Positions 15,686-23,958 of a DNA stretch of 58,050 bases are shown one piece after another. Under the pieces are notes generated by a model that saw nothing but the letters and a program-made list of their open reading frames with translations, did not search any database and was not told the origin of the DNA. Where the stretch lies: positions 1-58,050 of the forward strand of contig CAZYEX010000002.1 of assembly GCA_964646605.1 (NCBI GenBank). Reading direction: 5' to 3'. The stretch's first letter is position 1. Each line of letters begins with the position of its first letter. The DNA comes from SBAX01 sp964646605 (GTDB lineage: Bacteria; Planctomycetota; Phycisphaerae; UBA1845). Position numbers and translations under genes: made by a program.

Positions 15686-17383
15686 CTACCTTGCCAAGAG
15701 CAGCAACTCCTGCAACAGATCATCCGCCGTGCGCACGACTCGACTGGAGGCGGAGATTCCCGTCGAATAGGTAATCAATCCGATGAACTCGCGGGCGATT
15801 TCCACGTTGCTTTGCTCGAGCGCGCCGGCGAGGATGGAACCGGCTGTTCCCGTACGCGGGGCCCCCACCGTCGCCTCACCGGAGTTCGGACCGGGTAGAA
15901 AAACGTTGTCATTCCGGGCGACCAGCCCTTCGTCGTTGATGAAGGTCGCCAGGGCCACTTGCCCCAGCACCTGTTCCTGCTGATTGGAATAGATGCCCGT
16001 CACGATCCCGTCGCGGTCGATTTCATAATTGGTCAATACGCCCGCGGGAGCGCCGTCCTGACTGGCCATAATCAGGTCCGAGGCCCCGTCGGGACTGGCC
16101 AGGCCGGTAAGCCCGGCCAGATCGAGGGTGAAGCTCAGCGGCGTCGCCGAACCCGCCCCGGCGCGGTCGATGGTGAGGTCGGTGCCGGTGGCGCCCACGA
16201 ATTGTCCGTTGGGGTCGAAGGTGACCGTCCCCGTCCCCAACACGGGTGACAGATCGCTGTCACCGACGGATTCGGCGAAGTATCGCCAGACGGTCCCGGT
16301 GTCGGACTTGGATTCGAGTACGGCCCGCACGCGCACGTCGATCAAGTTGCCGAGCGAGTCATAGACCCCGAAACTGGTGGTCACCCCCCCGCCCGTTGCG
16401 GGCGTGAGGGCAGCAAAATCGAAGGGGGCCGGGATCGGACCCGTCCTGTTGACGATCGACGCGGAGTCGAGTGCCACGGCATTGACCTCTCCCGCGTTGG
16501 AGACGATGACCAACGAGCCGGCGGCGGGATCGGGCCCCGCGGCCACGGTCACTCCCGGCGTACCGCCCGTCGCGGGATCGGTGTTGATCCCCAGGACCGC
16601 CTCCAAATGCGCCGCCAGATCGCCCAGGGTCGAGCCTGTCGTGCCCACAATGAAACTCGATTGCGTGACGGCCACTCCGCCCTTGGCGCCGGTGATGCTC
16701 AGATCGTCTCCAACCGCAAAAAGCGGCACGCCGTTGGCGTTCACCAGGTCGGTCAGGGCCGTCGATGGCGTCGCGGCGGCACCGGAGGTGGTGACCATCG
16801 GATCCGACACTACGACGGCCCCGGTGGAGGCAAGGTTGGTAGCAGGGTCGAGCCGACCGTCCATCACCACTTGGGTCGTCGGAGTCGCCTGGTTCGCGGT
16901 GCCCAAGGGAATCACCAGGCTGCTCAAGGCGCCGGGAGTGATGGTTCCCGTTTCGTCGGCGGCGAAGACCTGCAAGGGCATGCCGTTGTTGGAGACCACG
17001 GTCTGGGCCGCGTCGAGATGGAAAGCGCCGTCGCGGGTGAAGACCTGCCGTCCGCCGCCGCCGTCGAGAATGAAAAACCCTTCGCCCTCGACGGCGAGGT
17101 CGCCTTGAAAGCCGGTGCTCTCGAACCCTCCCTGGCGGAAGTTTCGCTGCAGGCTGGACACACCGGTGCCCGTGCCGAACTGTCGAGGGAGCGTTCCGCC
17201 GCTGGTGGCGCTGGGCGGCTCGCCTTCCGAGATCGTTTGGTAGAGCAAAGTTTCGAACAGCGCCCGCTCGCTCTTGTAGGCCGTGGTGTTGAGGTTGGCG
17301 AGATTGTTACCGACCACGTCCACGCCGAGACTGTTGGTCTTGATGCCCGTAAAGCCCGTCAGCATGGCCCCGCTAAGAGACAT
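15686..17383 (-). CDS. flgE: Flagellar hook protein FlgE
   Basis: Polymerises to form the hook. The 565-residue product has the rod-hook N-terminal motif LTGFTGIKTNSLGVDVVGNN (residues 9-28), the hook-basal body signature FQGDLAVEGEGFFILDGGGG, a large variable middle part (about 150-430) that forms surface domains, and the C-terminal coiled helix NVEIAREFIGLITYSTGISA. The frame is open 37 codons upstream into repeat sequence, but ATG 17383 is preceded by GAGGAG and begins the conserved region. It follows flgD, as expected for hook cap and hook. Confidence 0.94.
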   Translation of the reverse strand: MSLSGAMLTGFTGIKTNSLGVDVVGNNLANLNTTAYKSERALFETLLYQTISEGEPPSATSGGTLPRQFGTGTGVSSLQRNFRQGGFESTGFQGDLAVEGEGFFILDGGGGRQVFTRDGAFHLDAAQTVVSNNGMPLQVFAADETGTITPGALSSLVIPLGTANQATPTTQVVMDGRLDPATNLASTGAVVVSDPMVTTSGAAATPSTALTDLVNANGVPLFAVGDDLSITGAKGGVAVTQSSFIVGTTGSTLGDLAAHLEAVLGINTDPATGGTPGVTVAAGPDPAAGSLVIVSNAGEVNAVALDSASIVNRTGPIPAPFDFAALTPATGGGVTTSFGVYDSLGNLIDVRVRAVLESKSDTGTVWRYFAESVGDSDLSPVLGTGTVTFDPNGQFVGATGTDLTIDRAGAGSATPLSFTLDLAGLTGLASPDGASDLIMASQDGAPAGVLTNYEIDRDGIVTGIYSNQQEQVLGQVALATFINDEGLVARNDNVFLPGPNSGEATVGAPRTGTAGSILAGALEQSNVEIAREFIGLITYSTGISASSRVVRTADDLLQELLLLAR

Positions 17384-17396
17384 AGAGGCTCCTCGT

Positions 17397-17510
17397 GAAT
17401 GCGGAATGATGAATGCGGAATGCGGAATGGCGGTTCGCCGCGTTTTTCGCGTACCCGTCCGCCGCCGGCAGCCGCGACTTTGGTAATTGGTCATTGGTCA
17501 TTGGTCATTC
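17397..17510. repeat. Heptad-arm element with two distinct 7-nt arrays, flgD/flgE gap
   Basis: The left arm is five consecutive 7-nt units in perfect register: GAATGCG, GAATGAT, GAATGCG, GAATGCG, GAATGGC (17397-17431). The right arm is four units: TTGGTAA, TTGGTCA, TTGGTCA, TTGGTCA, then TTCC (17480-17511). Between them is a ~48-nt GC-rich centre with its own CGCG-TTTTT-CGCG hairpin. AATG in each left unit can pair with CATT spanning the right units, so the arms keep a common 7-nt phase. It is non-coding. Confidence 0.8.
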
Positions 17511-17515
17511 CTCGC

Positions 17516-18124
17516 TTATTCGTCCGCGGGCGTCACCGCACTCACCACGTCGCGCAGGCGTAGGTCGTCTCCCGTGTCGAGTTCGAGAAGGGCTTCGCCC
17601 TTTTCGTCGAGGCGAGCGCCGGTTACGACGCCCTCGACGAGCTTGGGACTCTTGGGATCGCGGGTGTCGAGTCCGACGGCGGACTGCCCGATCAGGGCCT
17701 CGGCCGCTCGCAGAGGCGGTTCGAGGGTTGCGACTTGATCGAGGGAAAGTTCCGCGCCGCTGGAGAGAAGCAAGACCGGTTGGCCGCCGGCGAACCGAAC
17801 GCCCATGACCAACCCTCGCCCTGCCACGCCGTCGGCATTGGGCAGACCGGTGACGTACTGCCCGATCATCGACGACGCCGCCGTCATGTGCTGCTGACCC
17901 GTCAGAACCCGCAGCGAATCGGTCAGTGTCGTGGAAAGCTCGATCTCTCGAATGGAGGAAATCTGCCGCAAGAGTTCCTCGTTTCCGGTGGGTTCGAGGG
18001 GGTCCTGGTTGGTCAGTTGGGTGAGGAGCAGTTTGAGAAAATCGCTGCTGCCCAGCTCGTCGAAGGAATTTCCGCTCCGCGGCGGCGGGGCGGCCAAGGT
18101 CGTTGCGGCGTTGATCGGTTCCAT
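17516..18124 (-). CDS. flgD: Flagellar hook cap protein FlgD
   Basis: The scaffold that caps the growing hook. The 202-residue product has the N-terminal FlgD motif DFLKLLLTQLTNQDPLEPTG (residues about 28-47) followed by EELLRQISSIREIELSTTL and a C-terminal beta-rich domain (GAELSLDQVATLEPPLRAAE; EALLELDTGDDLRLRDV). I start at ATG 18124; the TTG two codons upstream is also possible. It lies between fliK and flgE, the normal order of hook-length control, hook cap and hook. Confidence 0.92.
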   Translation of the reverse strand: MEPINAATTLAAPPPRSGNSFDELGSSDFLKLLLTQLTNQDPLEPTGNEELLRQISSIREIELSTTLTDSLRVLTGQQHMTAASSMIGQYVTGLPNADGVAGRGLVMGVRFAGGQPVLLLSSGAELSLDQVATLEPPLRAAEALIGQSAVGLDTRDPKSPKLVEGVVTGARLDEKGEALLELDTGDDLRLRDVVSAVTPADE

Positions 18125-18158
18125 GCTCAATCTCGCTTTCGTTTCGCTCGTGGTTCGC

Positions 18159-19403
18159 TCAGGCTTTCAGATCCAACCCCGGTCCTGGCCGTCGGTGGGC
18201 GAGCAAGGCCTCGATGCGCCGGCGTCCGTGTTCGCTCGGTCGTCGCTCGTCGGCAGGTTTGCGTGGGGATGGTCCGTGGTTCCCCGCGGCTTCGCGGTCC
18301 GGTCGGGCTGGCGAACGCGGATCGACGAAGGGCACATGGACGGATACGTCGAAGCGGCGGACGGACAGTCCCGCCTGCTGCAGAGCCGTTTTCAGATCGT
18401 GCGCCCGTTGCTCGACTATTTCCCGTGCGGCCTGGGTCTGGGTCTTGACCTCGATCTCGATTTGGTCCGCCTTTATGCGAACATCGACGTGTATTTCGCC
18501 TAACTGCGGCGGGTGCAGCCGGAGCCTCGCGGAGGAGACCCGCTCACCGACCTGCAAGCGCAGGGAGCGCACGATGCGCTCAAAAGGTGACACTTCTTTG
18601 TCATTTTCCGACTGCGGGGTGGGAGTCGGTTCCGGGGAATCCTCGCGAGGCGGCGCGCCGGCCGGCGTTGTTTTTTCCGAGCCTGTGGCCCGTCCCGCGG
18701 TCGCGGGAGCATACGATAACGACGGCTCAGCGCCGCGTGTCGATGTCAATACGCGCCCGATCTCCCGGGCGACGTTGGGGACCGTCGAATCCGGGGAAGC
18801 AGCGGTGCTCGAAGGCGCGACCGCCGGAAGAGACGAGTTCGACGTCGGGGGCATCAACGCGGCAGGCGTGGAGGCGCGATCGGCGGAGATCGTCGACGGG
18901 GTTTCCCTCGTCGCGATTTCGGTCTGAGCCGCCGTCGGCGCTGGTGGTCGGCCCGGCTCGGACGAAGCGGGAGGCGCCGGCGGGCGAGCCATCGACGCCT
19001 GTGGTCCGCCGCTCGCGGAAACGGGAGGCTCCTGCGCCGTTCTCCTTGAAAATGGTCCCAGTTCCCGGATCACACGCTCGGTCGTTTCCTTCGTGCTACT
19101 CGAGGGCTCCTCTTGTGGTTTGGGCTCGGACTCCTTGAGTTCATCCAAACGGCGATCCTTTGCATCCGTCTGGGCAGGCTCGAACATCTGGGAAGGCGAG
19201 CTGCGCGTCTCTTGAAGCGTCCGACTCTGGGCGGAACTCCGCGCCGCGTCCAGAAGTACGCCGAAGGCCGCTTCGGCGACATCGCCGCCGACTTGCTCGG
19301 ACGGAGCGGCCGCTGGACGTTTCCGCTTGGGCGACGCGGCGCTTTCGGTCCGCGTGGTCATGGAGAAGTTCGACTCGCTGGCGGTCATCGCGTGCTCCAT
19401 CAC
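18159..19403 (-). CDS. fliK: Flagellar hook-length control protein FliK
   Basis: A secreted molecular ruler that triggers the FlhB specificity switch. The 414-residue product has a long Pro/Ser/Thr/Ala-rich disordered N-terminal region (about 1-290) and the conserved FliK C-terminal domain (about 295-365; LRLHPPQLGEIHVDVRIKAD and ALQQAGLSVRRFDVSVHVPF). The GTG start (19403) overlaps the TGA of the upstream gene (GTGA); ATG 19400 is an alternative. Confidence 0.9.
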   Translation of the reverse strand: MMEHAMTASESNFSMTTRTESAASPKRKRPAAAPSEQVGGDVAEAAFGVLLDAARSSAQSRTLQETRSSPSQMFEPAQTDAKDRRLDELKESEPKPQEEPSSSTKETTERVIRELGPFSRRTAQEPPVSASGGPQASMARPPAPPASSEPGRPPAPTAAQTEIATRETPSTISADRASTPAALMPPTSNSSLPAVAPSSTAASPDSTVPNVAREIGRVLTSTRGAEPSLSYAPATAGRATGSEKTTPAGAPPREDSPEPTPTPQSENDKEVSPFERIVRSLRLQVGERVSSARLRLHPPQLGEIHVDVRIKADQIEIEVKTQTQAAREIVEQRAHDLKTALQQAGLSVRRFDVSVHVPFVDPRSPARPDREAAGNHGPSPRKPADERRPSEHGRRRIEALLAHRRPGPGLDLKA

Positions 19404-20080
19404 TCCTCGTCGGCGTTCAGGGCCGCGACGCGCGTGGGCGCCACCTCACGGACCTTCTGCAGGATCGTCTTCATCTGGTTCATTTCGTCGCCGCGCTTGG
19501 CGGATTCGACGATCTTTCGGGCCTTTGCGGTGTCGAGGGTCATGAGAATCTTTGCGGCCTCGACGACGTCGGGCATGGACAGAAGGTGTTGCAGCGCGAC
19601 TTTGGGCGAAAGGGCTTCGAAAATCTCGACCTGCTTTCGGAACCCTTCGTCGCGCTGCGCGGCGGCGGCGGCCTGCGTCTGTTGCGCCGCCGATTCGCGC
19701 TCCAGCTTGAGCGCCTCGCGCTCTTCGCGGACACGCAGAAGAATGCTGTTGTTTAGTGCTAGGCGCTGCCGCAACTCGGTCTTGATGCGGTCCGCATCGC
19801 GGTAGGCGATTTCGGCGTCTACCTCCGTCTCCACCCCTTGGGCAACAGCGGCCGGTGGGGCGTCGGGTTTGGGCTGAAGGGCCTCGGACGAAGGGGCCTT
19901 GGGCGCCGCCAAGGGCACGCCGCGAAGTGCCAGCGCTGCGGCACGCAGTTTCGGTCCGTCCACCACCCCAAAGCCCGCCAAATACGCGATCATTCCGGTG
20001 AGCGCCACCATATTCAGCAACGCGAACAAGGCCGCGCCGTCGTAGATTCGCCGAAACAGACCGGGAGGTTGGGTCATCAT
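19400..20080 (-). CDS. MotE-like / MgtE-N-domain flagellar membrane protein
   Basis: A single-pass membrane protein (TM near residues 18-37, ALFALLNMVALTGMIAYLAG) with a long periplasmic Ala/Glu/Arg-rich coiled coil (about 90-150) and a C-terminal MgtE-N-like helical unit (KVALQHLLSMPDVVEAAKIL). This architecture and position between fliJ and fliK match MotE-type proteins, which chaperone the stator in some bacteria. The function is inferred from family and context. The start codon overlaps the fliJ stop. Confidence 0.75.
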   Translation of the reverse strand: MMTQPPGLFRRIYDGAALFALLNMVALTGMIAYLAGFGVVDGPKLRAAALALRGVPLAAPKAPSSEALQPKPDAPPAAVAQGVETEVDAEIAYRDADRIKTELRQRLALNNSILLRVREEREALKLERESAAQQTQAAAAAQRDEGFRKQVEIFEALSPKVALQHLLSMPDVVEAAKILMTLDTAKARKIVESAKRGDEMNQMKTILQKVREVAPTRVAALNADEE

Positions 20081-20553
20081 CCGCCCACGGCCTCCCCCGC
20101 CGTTGCCTCTCGGCGCATGTAGGCCGCCGCGGACAAGTCATCGCTCACGCCCTGCTCCTCGCGGGCGACGTCCTTGCGATACCGCGCCCAGCGCCTTTCG
20201 CGCAGCTTCTCGATGGCCTTGAGCCGCGCGGAAGCCTCGCCGAGTTTGGCCCGTTCGATTTCCAGTCGCCTTGCTTCTTTCGCCAAGTCCACGTTTGTTT
20301 CCAGAATCCGCCGGTGCAACAGGCCGCGATAGAACTCCTGTCCGCGAAGGGCGGAGATGTCCACTCGCTGGGCCAGCCTCTCACCGCGGGTCAATTGCAC
20401 GGTCTGACGAAGCTGGGCGTCGAACTCGGTGATCCGTTGCTCGGCGGCGGCGACCGATCGGACGGCATCCGCGACCACGCGGCGCTGGGCGTCGCGGGCC
20501 TGGGCGCGCAGCTTGCGCACGGGCTCCAATCGGAACTGGAATCTCTTCGCCAT
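20077..20553 (-). CDS. fliJ: Flagellar export chaperone-escort FliJ
   Basis: A soluble coiled-coil protein that links the FliI ATPase ring to FlhA. The 158-residue product is almost wholly helical, with FliJ-typical FQFRLEPVRKLRAQARDAQR at the N-terminus and heptads rich in Ala, Glu, Arg and Leu throughout; length is standard. It lies just after fliI and overlaps the following gene by four bases. Confidence 0.88.
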   Translation of the reverse strand: MAKRFQFRLEPVRKLRAQARDAQRRVVADAVRSVAAAEQRITEFDAQLRQTVQLTRGERLAQRVDISALRGQEFYRGLLHRRILETNVDLAKEARRLEIERAKLGEASARLKAIEKLRERRWARYRKDVAREEQGVSDDLSAAAYMRREATAGEAVGG

Positions 20554-20575
20554 GCTCTACTCGTCGCCTCGCGAA

Positions 20576-20588
20576 GGGGGCTGCCCCC
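20576..20588. repeat. Short G/C hairpin at the fliI 3' end
   Basis: GGGGG-CTG-CCCCC forms a 5-bp stem immediately followed by CCTACC, in which CTA is the complement of the fliI TAG stop. It resembles the hairpin at the end of flgB, where the stop codon also lies just beyond a palindrome. No U-tract follows, so it is not a canonical terminator. Confidence 0.4.
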
Positions 20589-20589
20589 C

Positions 20590-21963
20590 CTACCGCTCTT
20601 TCTTGCTCGCACCGCGCTCGGATTGCGCCGACAATTGTGCCCTCGCGGTCTCGATTTCTCCGCCCAGTTTCAGCAAACGGTCGCGGGTGGCGCCGAAATC
20701 GGCGCGCTCAGCGATCGCCTGCCGCAGGAACTCGTCGAGGGCCGGCTTCATTCGCACAGCGAGATCGAACTCCACATTGGCGCCCGGCGCGTAGGCCCCG
20801 ACGTTGACCAGGTCCTCGATGTCATGCCAGACGGCCAGCACTTTGCGAAGCTCCCGGGACGCGGCCTGGTGCTCGGCGTCGACCACGTCCACCATGACGC
20901 GGCTGATGCTCTCCAAAACGGACACAGCCGGATAATGCCCGCGATTGGCGAGATCGCGCGACAGCCACACATGCCCGTCCAACACGCCGCGGATCGCGTC
21001 CGCGATCGGCTCGGTGACGTCGTCGCCCTCCACGAGCACGGTGTACAAACCGGTGATGCTCCCCTTCTTGGTTCGCCCGCTTCGTTCCAGGAGTTTGGGC
21101 AGCAGACTGAACACGCTGGGCGGGTAGCCCTTGGTGGTCGGCGGTTCGCCCGCGGCGAGTCCGATCTGCCGCTGGGCCATGGCCATGCGCGTCGTGGAGT
21201 CCATGAGCAGCAACACTTCCTTGCCCAAATCGCGGAAGTATTCGGCGACGGCTGTAGCCACGAACGCCGCCCGCACTCGCAAAACCGGCGATTGATCGGA
21301 CGTGCTCACCACCATCACGCAGCGTTTGCGTCCTTCCTCGCCGAGGTCCTTGCGAAGAAAATCGCCGACCTCGCGCCCCCGCTCGCCAACCAGTGCCACG
21401 ACGACGACATCGGCGGCCGTGTAGCGGGCGATCATCCCCAACATCACGCTCTTGCCCACGCCGGTGCCGGCGAAGATGCCCAGGCGCTGTCCGCCGCCGA
21501 GGGTGTGCATGGCGTCCAAGGCCCGAATCCCGGTAGGAAGCGGACGGTCGATGGGATGGCGCTCCAGCGCTTCAGGGGCGTCCCTAAATACGGGATAATG
21601 ATCCTCCACGGCGAACCCTGTCGGACCGTCGAGGGGTCGCCCGAGCCCGTCCAGGACGCAGCCCAGCATCCGCCGCCCGACGGGCACGTACTGCAATCCC
21701 GCCCGACTGCTCACCCGATCCCGAACCGACAAACCCAACGGTTCGTGGAGGGTCATAAGAACGGCACGATCGCCCTCGGCCCCGACCACCTGGGCGGCGA
21801 TCGGCGTATCCCGGCGGCGCTCAATGTGACACAGAGAACCGACGGGCAGAGGCAATCCCTCGGCGCGGACGGTCCATCCGGTGATGGCCGCGACGCGCCC
21901 GTTCACGCGAAGGGTCGGCGTGCGCTCGATCATGGCGGTCGCTTTGTCGAAGAGTTCAACCAT
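20590..21963 (-). CDS. fliI: Flagellar export ATPase FliI
   Basis: The hexameric ATPase of the export apparatus, related to F1-beta. The 457-residue product has the N-terminal beta-barrel, P-loop AGTGVGKS near 165-172, Walker B VLLLMDSTTRMAMAQRQIGL near 238-257, and the substrate-ring segment KGYPPSVFSLLPKLLERSG. Although the frame opens 49 codons earlier, ATG 21963 matches the normal FliI start and overlaps the fliH stop by 8 bases. It lies in the fliG-fliH-fliI-fliJ order. Confidence 0.96.
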   Translation of the reverse strand: MVELFDKATAMIERTPTLRVNGRVAAITGWTVRAEGLPLPVGSLCHIERRRDTPIAAQVVGAEGDRAVLMTLHEPLGLSVRDRVSSRAGLQYVPVGRRMLGCVLDGLGRPLDGPTGFAVEDHYPVFRDAPEALERHPIDRPLPTGIRALDAMHTLGGGQRLGIFAGTGVGKSVMLGMIARYTAADVVVVALVGERGREVGDFLRKDLGEEGRKRCVMVVSTSDQSPVLRVRAAFVATAVAEYFRDLGKEVLLLMDSTTRMAMAQRQIGLAAGEPPTTKGYPPSVFSLLPKLLERSGRTKKGSITGLYTVLVEGDDVTEPIADAIRGVLDGHVWLSRDLANRGHYPAVSVLESISRVMVDVVDAEHQAASRELRKVLAVWHDIEDLVNVGAYAPGANVEFDLAVRMKPALDEFLRQAIAERADFGATRDRLLKLGGEIETARAQLSAQSERGASKKER

Positions 21964-22669
21964 GCTCGACTCCGCGTCCCAGCAACAACGAGACGATCTC
22001 CTCGATTTGCGATTCGAGCGTCGCATCCACCTCCGTCGAACCGGTTTGGACGAAACAGCCGCCGGGGGCCACGGTATCGTCGGCGATAACCCGTGCGGCG
22101 CTGGATGCACCGAGGTGCTCGAGCGTGGAGGATGCGAACGTCGTCATCGTCTCCACGTCCTTGGGGTGAACGCGAATGCAGAGGTCGGTTCGGGCCCCGA
22201 CGATTTCGAGAGCGCGTTTGAGGTTCTCGACCGCCGCCTCGCGGTACACCTCGCCGATGGCGAAGGTCAGACGCCGGGCGAGGGTTAGGGCGAATTCGAG
22301 AAGATTCCGGCTTGCGGCGATATTGCGCTCTTCCTTGGTGGCGTCGATTTCCTCGATCACGCGGCGAAAGTCGGCGCGGACATCGGCGTGGCGCTGCTCG
22401 AAGTCCGTCATGGCCTGCTCCAACGCCTCCGCCCGACCGGCGACGGTGCCTTCCGCATATCCTTTCTTGAACCCCTCGTCGTAGCCCTCGCGGCGTGACT
22501 CGTCGGCCGCCCGCGCCGCCTCCCGGTCGGCGCGGGCCAGCAACTGCGCCGCCTTCAACTGGGCGTCGGCGATGACCGCATGGGCCTCGGCCAAGTGATC
22601 CGCCAAGTCCACGGTGGTCAGCCGCTGCAACACTTTGCTCGCCTGACCGGCCTTGATTACGGTTGACAT
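21956..22669 (-). CDS. fliH: Flagellar export regulator FliH
   Basis: A regulator and stator of the FliI ATPase. The 237-residue product has an Ala-rich coiled-coil N-terminal half containing the glycine-spaced segment REGYDEGFKKGYAEGTVAGR typical of FliH, and a C-terminal domain related to the V-type E subunit (VENLKRALEIVGARTDLCIR; GGCFVQTGSTEVDATLESQI). I choose ATG 22669 (MSTVIKAG); the frame upstream runs into the heptad-repeat element and is not coding. Confidence 0.9.
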   Translation of the reverse strand: MSTVIKAGQASKVLQRLTTVDLADHLAEAHAVIADAQLKAAQLLARADREAARAADESRREGYDEGFKKGYAEGTVAGRAEALEQAMTDFEQRHADVRADFRRVIEEIDATKEERNIAASRNLLEFALTLARRLTFAIGEVYREAAVENLKRALEIVGARTDLCIRVHPKDVETMTTFASSTLEHLGASSAARVIADDTVAPGGCFVQTGSTEVDATLESQIEEIVSLLLGRGVEHG

Positions 22670-22688
22670 GGCCCCCCCCGAAAGTCGA

Positions 22689-22801
22689 ATTGCCGATTGC
22701 CGATTACCAATTGCCAATTGCAAGTCTGCGGAACTTGCAAGCGCACCGCCACCGGGCATTTCGCTCCCGTAATTGGAAATTGGCAATTGGCAATTGGCAA
22801 T
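22689..22801. repeat. Heptad-arm inverted repeat, fliH/fliG gap
   Basis: The left arm is five 7-nt units: ATTGCCG, ATTGCCG, ATTACCA, ATTGCCA, ATTGCAA (22689-22723). The right arm is four: AATTGGA, AATTGGC, AATTGGC, AATTGGC, then AAT (22771-22801). The right arm is the reverse complement of the left with a shared 7-nt phase. Inside is a second perfect 7-bp stem, TTGCAAG (22718-22724) with CTTGCAA (22734-22740). The whole element fills the gap between fliG and fliH and could fold into a long hairpin in the operon mRNA. Confidence 0.82.
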
Positions 22802-22802
22802 C

Positions 22803-23843
22803 TCATACGATCATCTCCTTCTCGCCGCCGCGCCCGGAGATGATGACTTCGCCGGCGTCTTCCAAGCGCCGTACCACGTCCACGATTTTCTGCTGCGCCG
22901 TCTCCACGTCGCTGACCCGCACCGGGCCCATGAACTCCATATCCTCGCGGATGAGCTGCGCCGCCCGCTCCGACATGTTCTTGAAAATCTTTTCGCGCAA
23001 TTCCTCGCTGGCGGTCTTCAGGGAGAGGGCCAGCTCCTCGTTTTCGATCTCCTTGAGCACGGCCTGAATGCCCTTGTCGTTGACCAGGAGGATGTCCTCG
23101 AACACGAACATCAGGCGTCGGATTTGCTCGACGAGGTCCGGGTCCTGGGCCTCCATGGCCTCGAGGATCGATTTCTCCGTGGCCCGATCGGCGAGGTTGA
23201 GCATTTCCGCCACCGACTCGACCCCCCCCACTTTCTGGAACGTCTGCGACACTATCCCGGAGAGGCGCATCTCCAGCCCTTGCTCGACCTCTCGAATGAC
23301 TTCGGGGTTGGTGTTCTCCATGTTGGCGATGCGGCTGACGACTTCGAGCTGCTTGTTGAGCGGCAAGTCGGCCAGGACCTCGCTGGCCTTGGAGCTGGTC
23401 AAATGCGAAAGAATCAAGGCGATGGTCTGCGGATGCTCGTCCTGGATGAAAGTGAGTAAGTTCTCGGGATCGGTCTTGGCGAGGAAGGAGAAGGGGCGGC
23501 GGTGAACCTGGTGCTCGATCAACTTCATCACGTGCGACGCCTGATCCGGCGCGAGGGCCTTCTGCAGGAGCAGCTTCGCGTAGGGCAGCCCGCCCTGCTT
23601 GGCGTAGGAACGGGCCAGCGCGATGTTGTAGAATTCCTCGATGATCTTCCCCCGCTCGTCCTGCGTGACGAGGTCCAGTTGCGCGATTTCGCGAGTGATG
23701 TCCTCGACGGTGGGTTCGTCGAGATTGCGCAGGACGGCTGCGGCGACGTCTTTGTCCATGTTCAGCAAGAGGATCGCCGCCTTGGTCACGCCTTTCAGCG
23801 CCGGCTGATCCTGCCCGCCGAGACTTTCCGCTTGCTTGCCCAT
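22803..23843 (-). CDS. fliG: Flagellar rotor protein FliG
   Basis: A rotor protein that contacts the stator and the MS ring. The 346-residue product has FliG N, middle and C domains: KAAILLLNMDKDVAAAVLRN at the N-terminus, the EHPQTIALILSHL motif in the middle domain, and the C-terminal torque helix EELREKIFKNMSERAAQLIR with the charged residues expected to meet MotA. ATG 23843 or the GTG one codon upstream (23846) is the start. It follows fliF, as usual. Confidence 0.96.
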   Translation of the reverse strand: MGKQAESLGGQDQPALKGVTKAAILLLNMDKDVAAAVLRNLDEPTVEDITREIAQLDLVTQDERGKIIEEFYNIALARSYAKQGGLPYAKLLLQKALAPDQASHVMKLIEHQVHRRPFSFLAKTDPENLLTFIQDEHPQTIALILSHLTSSKASEVLADLPLNKQLEVVSRIANMENTNPEVIREVEQGLEMRLSGIVSQTFQKVGGVESVAEMLNLADRATEKSILEAMEAQDPDLVEQIRRLMFVFEDILLVNDKGIQAVLKEIENEELALSLKTASEELREKIFKNMSERAAQLIREDMEFMGPVRVSDVETAQQKIVDVVRRLEDAGEVIISGRGGEKEMIV

Positions 23844-23862
23844 CACTCTGTCCCAATGGTTT

Positions 23863-23910
23863 CGTCACCCCCCGCGAGTGACGTTGTGACGTCACCCCTT
23901 GTGGGTGACG
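23863..23910. repeat. Double palindrome, fliF/fliG gap (hairpin family copy 1)
   Basis: CGTCAC...GTGACG (23863-23883) is followed by the perfect 8-bp hairpin CGTCACCC-CTTGT-GGGTGACG (23890-23910). Read on the minus strand, the second hairpin is CGTCACCC-ACAAG-GGGTGACG, one base different from the copy at 26482-26502. It lies between two co-directional flagellar genes, so a terminator is unlikely; it may moderate expression or mRNA stability. Confidence 0.65.
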
Positions 23911-23958
23911 CGGAACCGTGCCGCGCCCGACAGCGCCCCTACAGCGCGATGTGACCGG

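Noticed and set aside
20314..22089. Plus-strand frame of 591 codons opposite fliJ/fliI
   Set aside because: Antisense to fliI with conserved ATPase motifs on the other strand; no recognisable domain.
22771..22798. Sigma-54 promoter suggested by repeated TTGGCA
   Set aside because: The 7-nt period never places GC ten bases after GG on the required strand.
22689..22801. CRISPR array
   Set aside because: The units are only 7 nt, contiguous, without spacers, and arranged as facing arms. No Cas genes are in the window.
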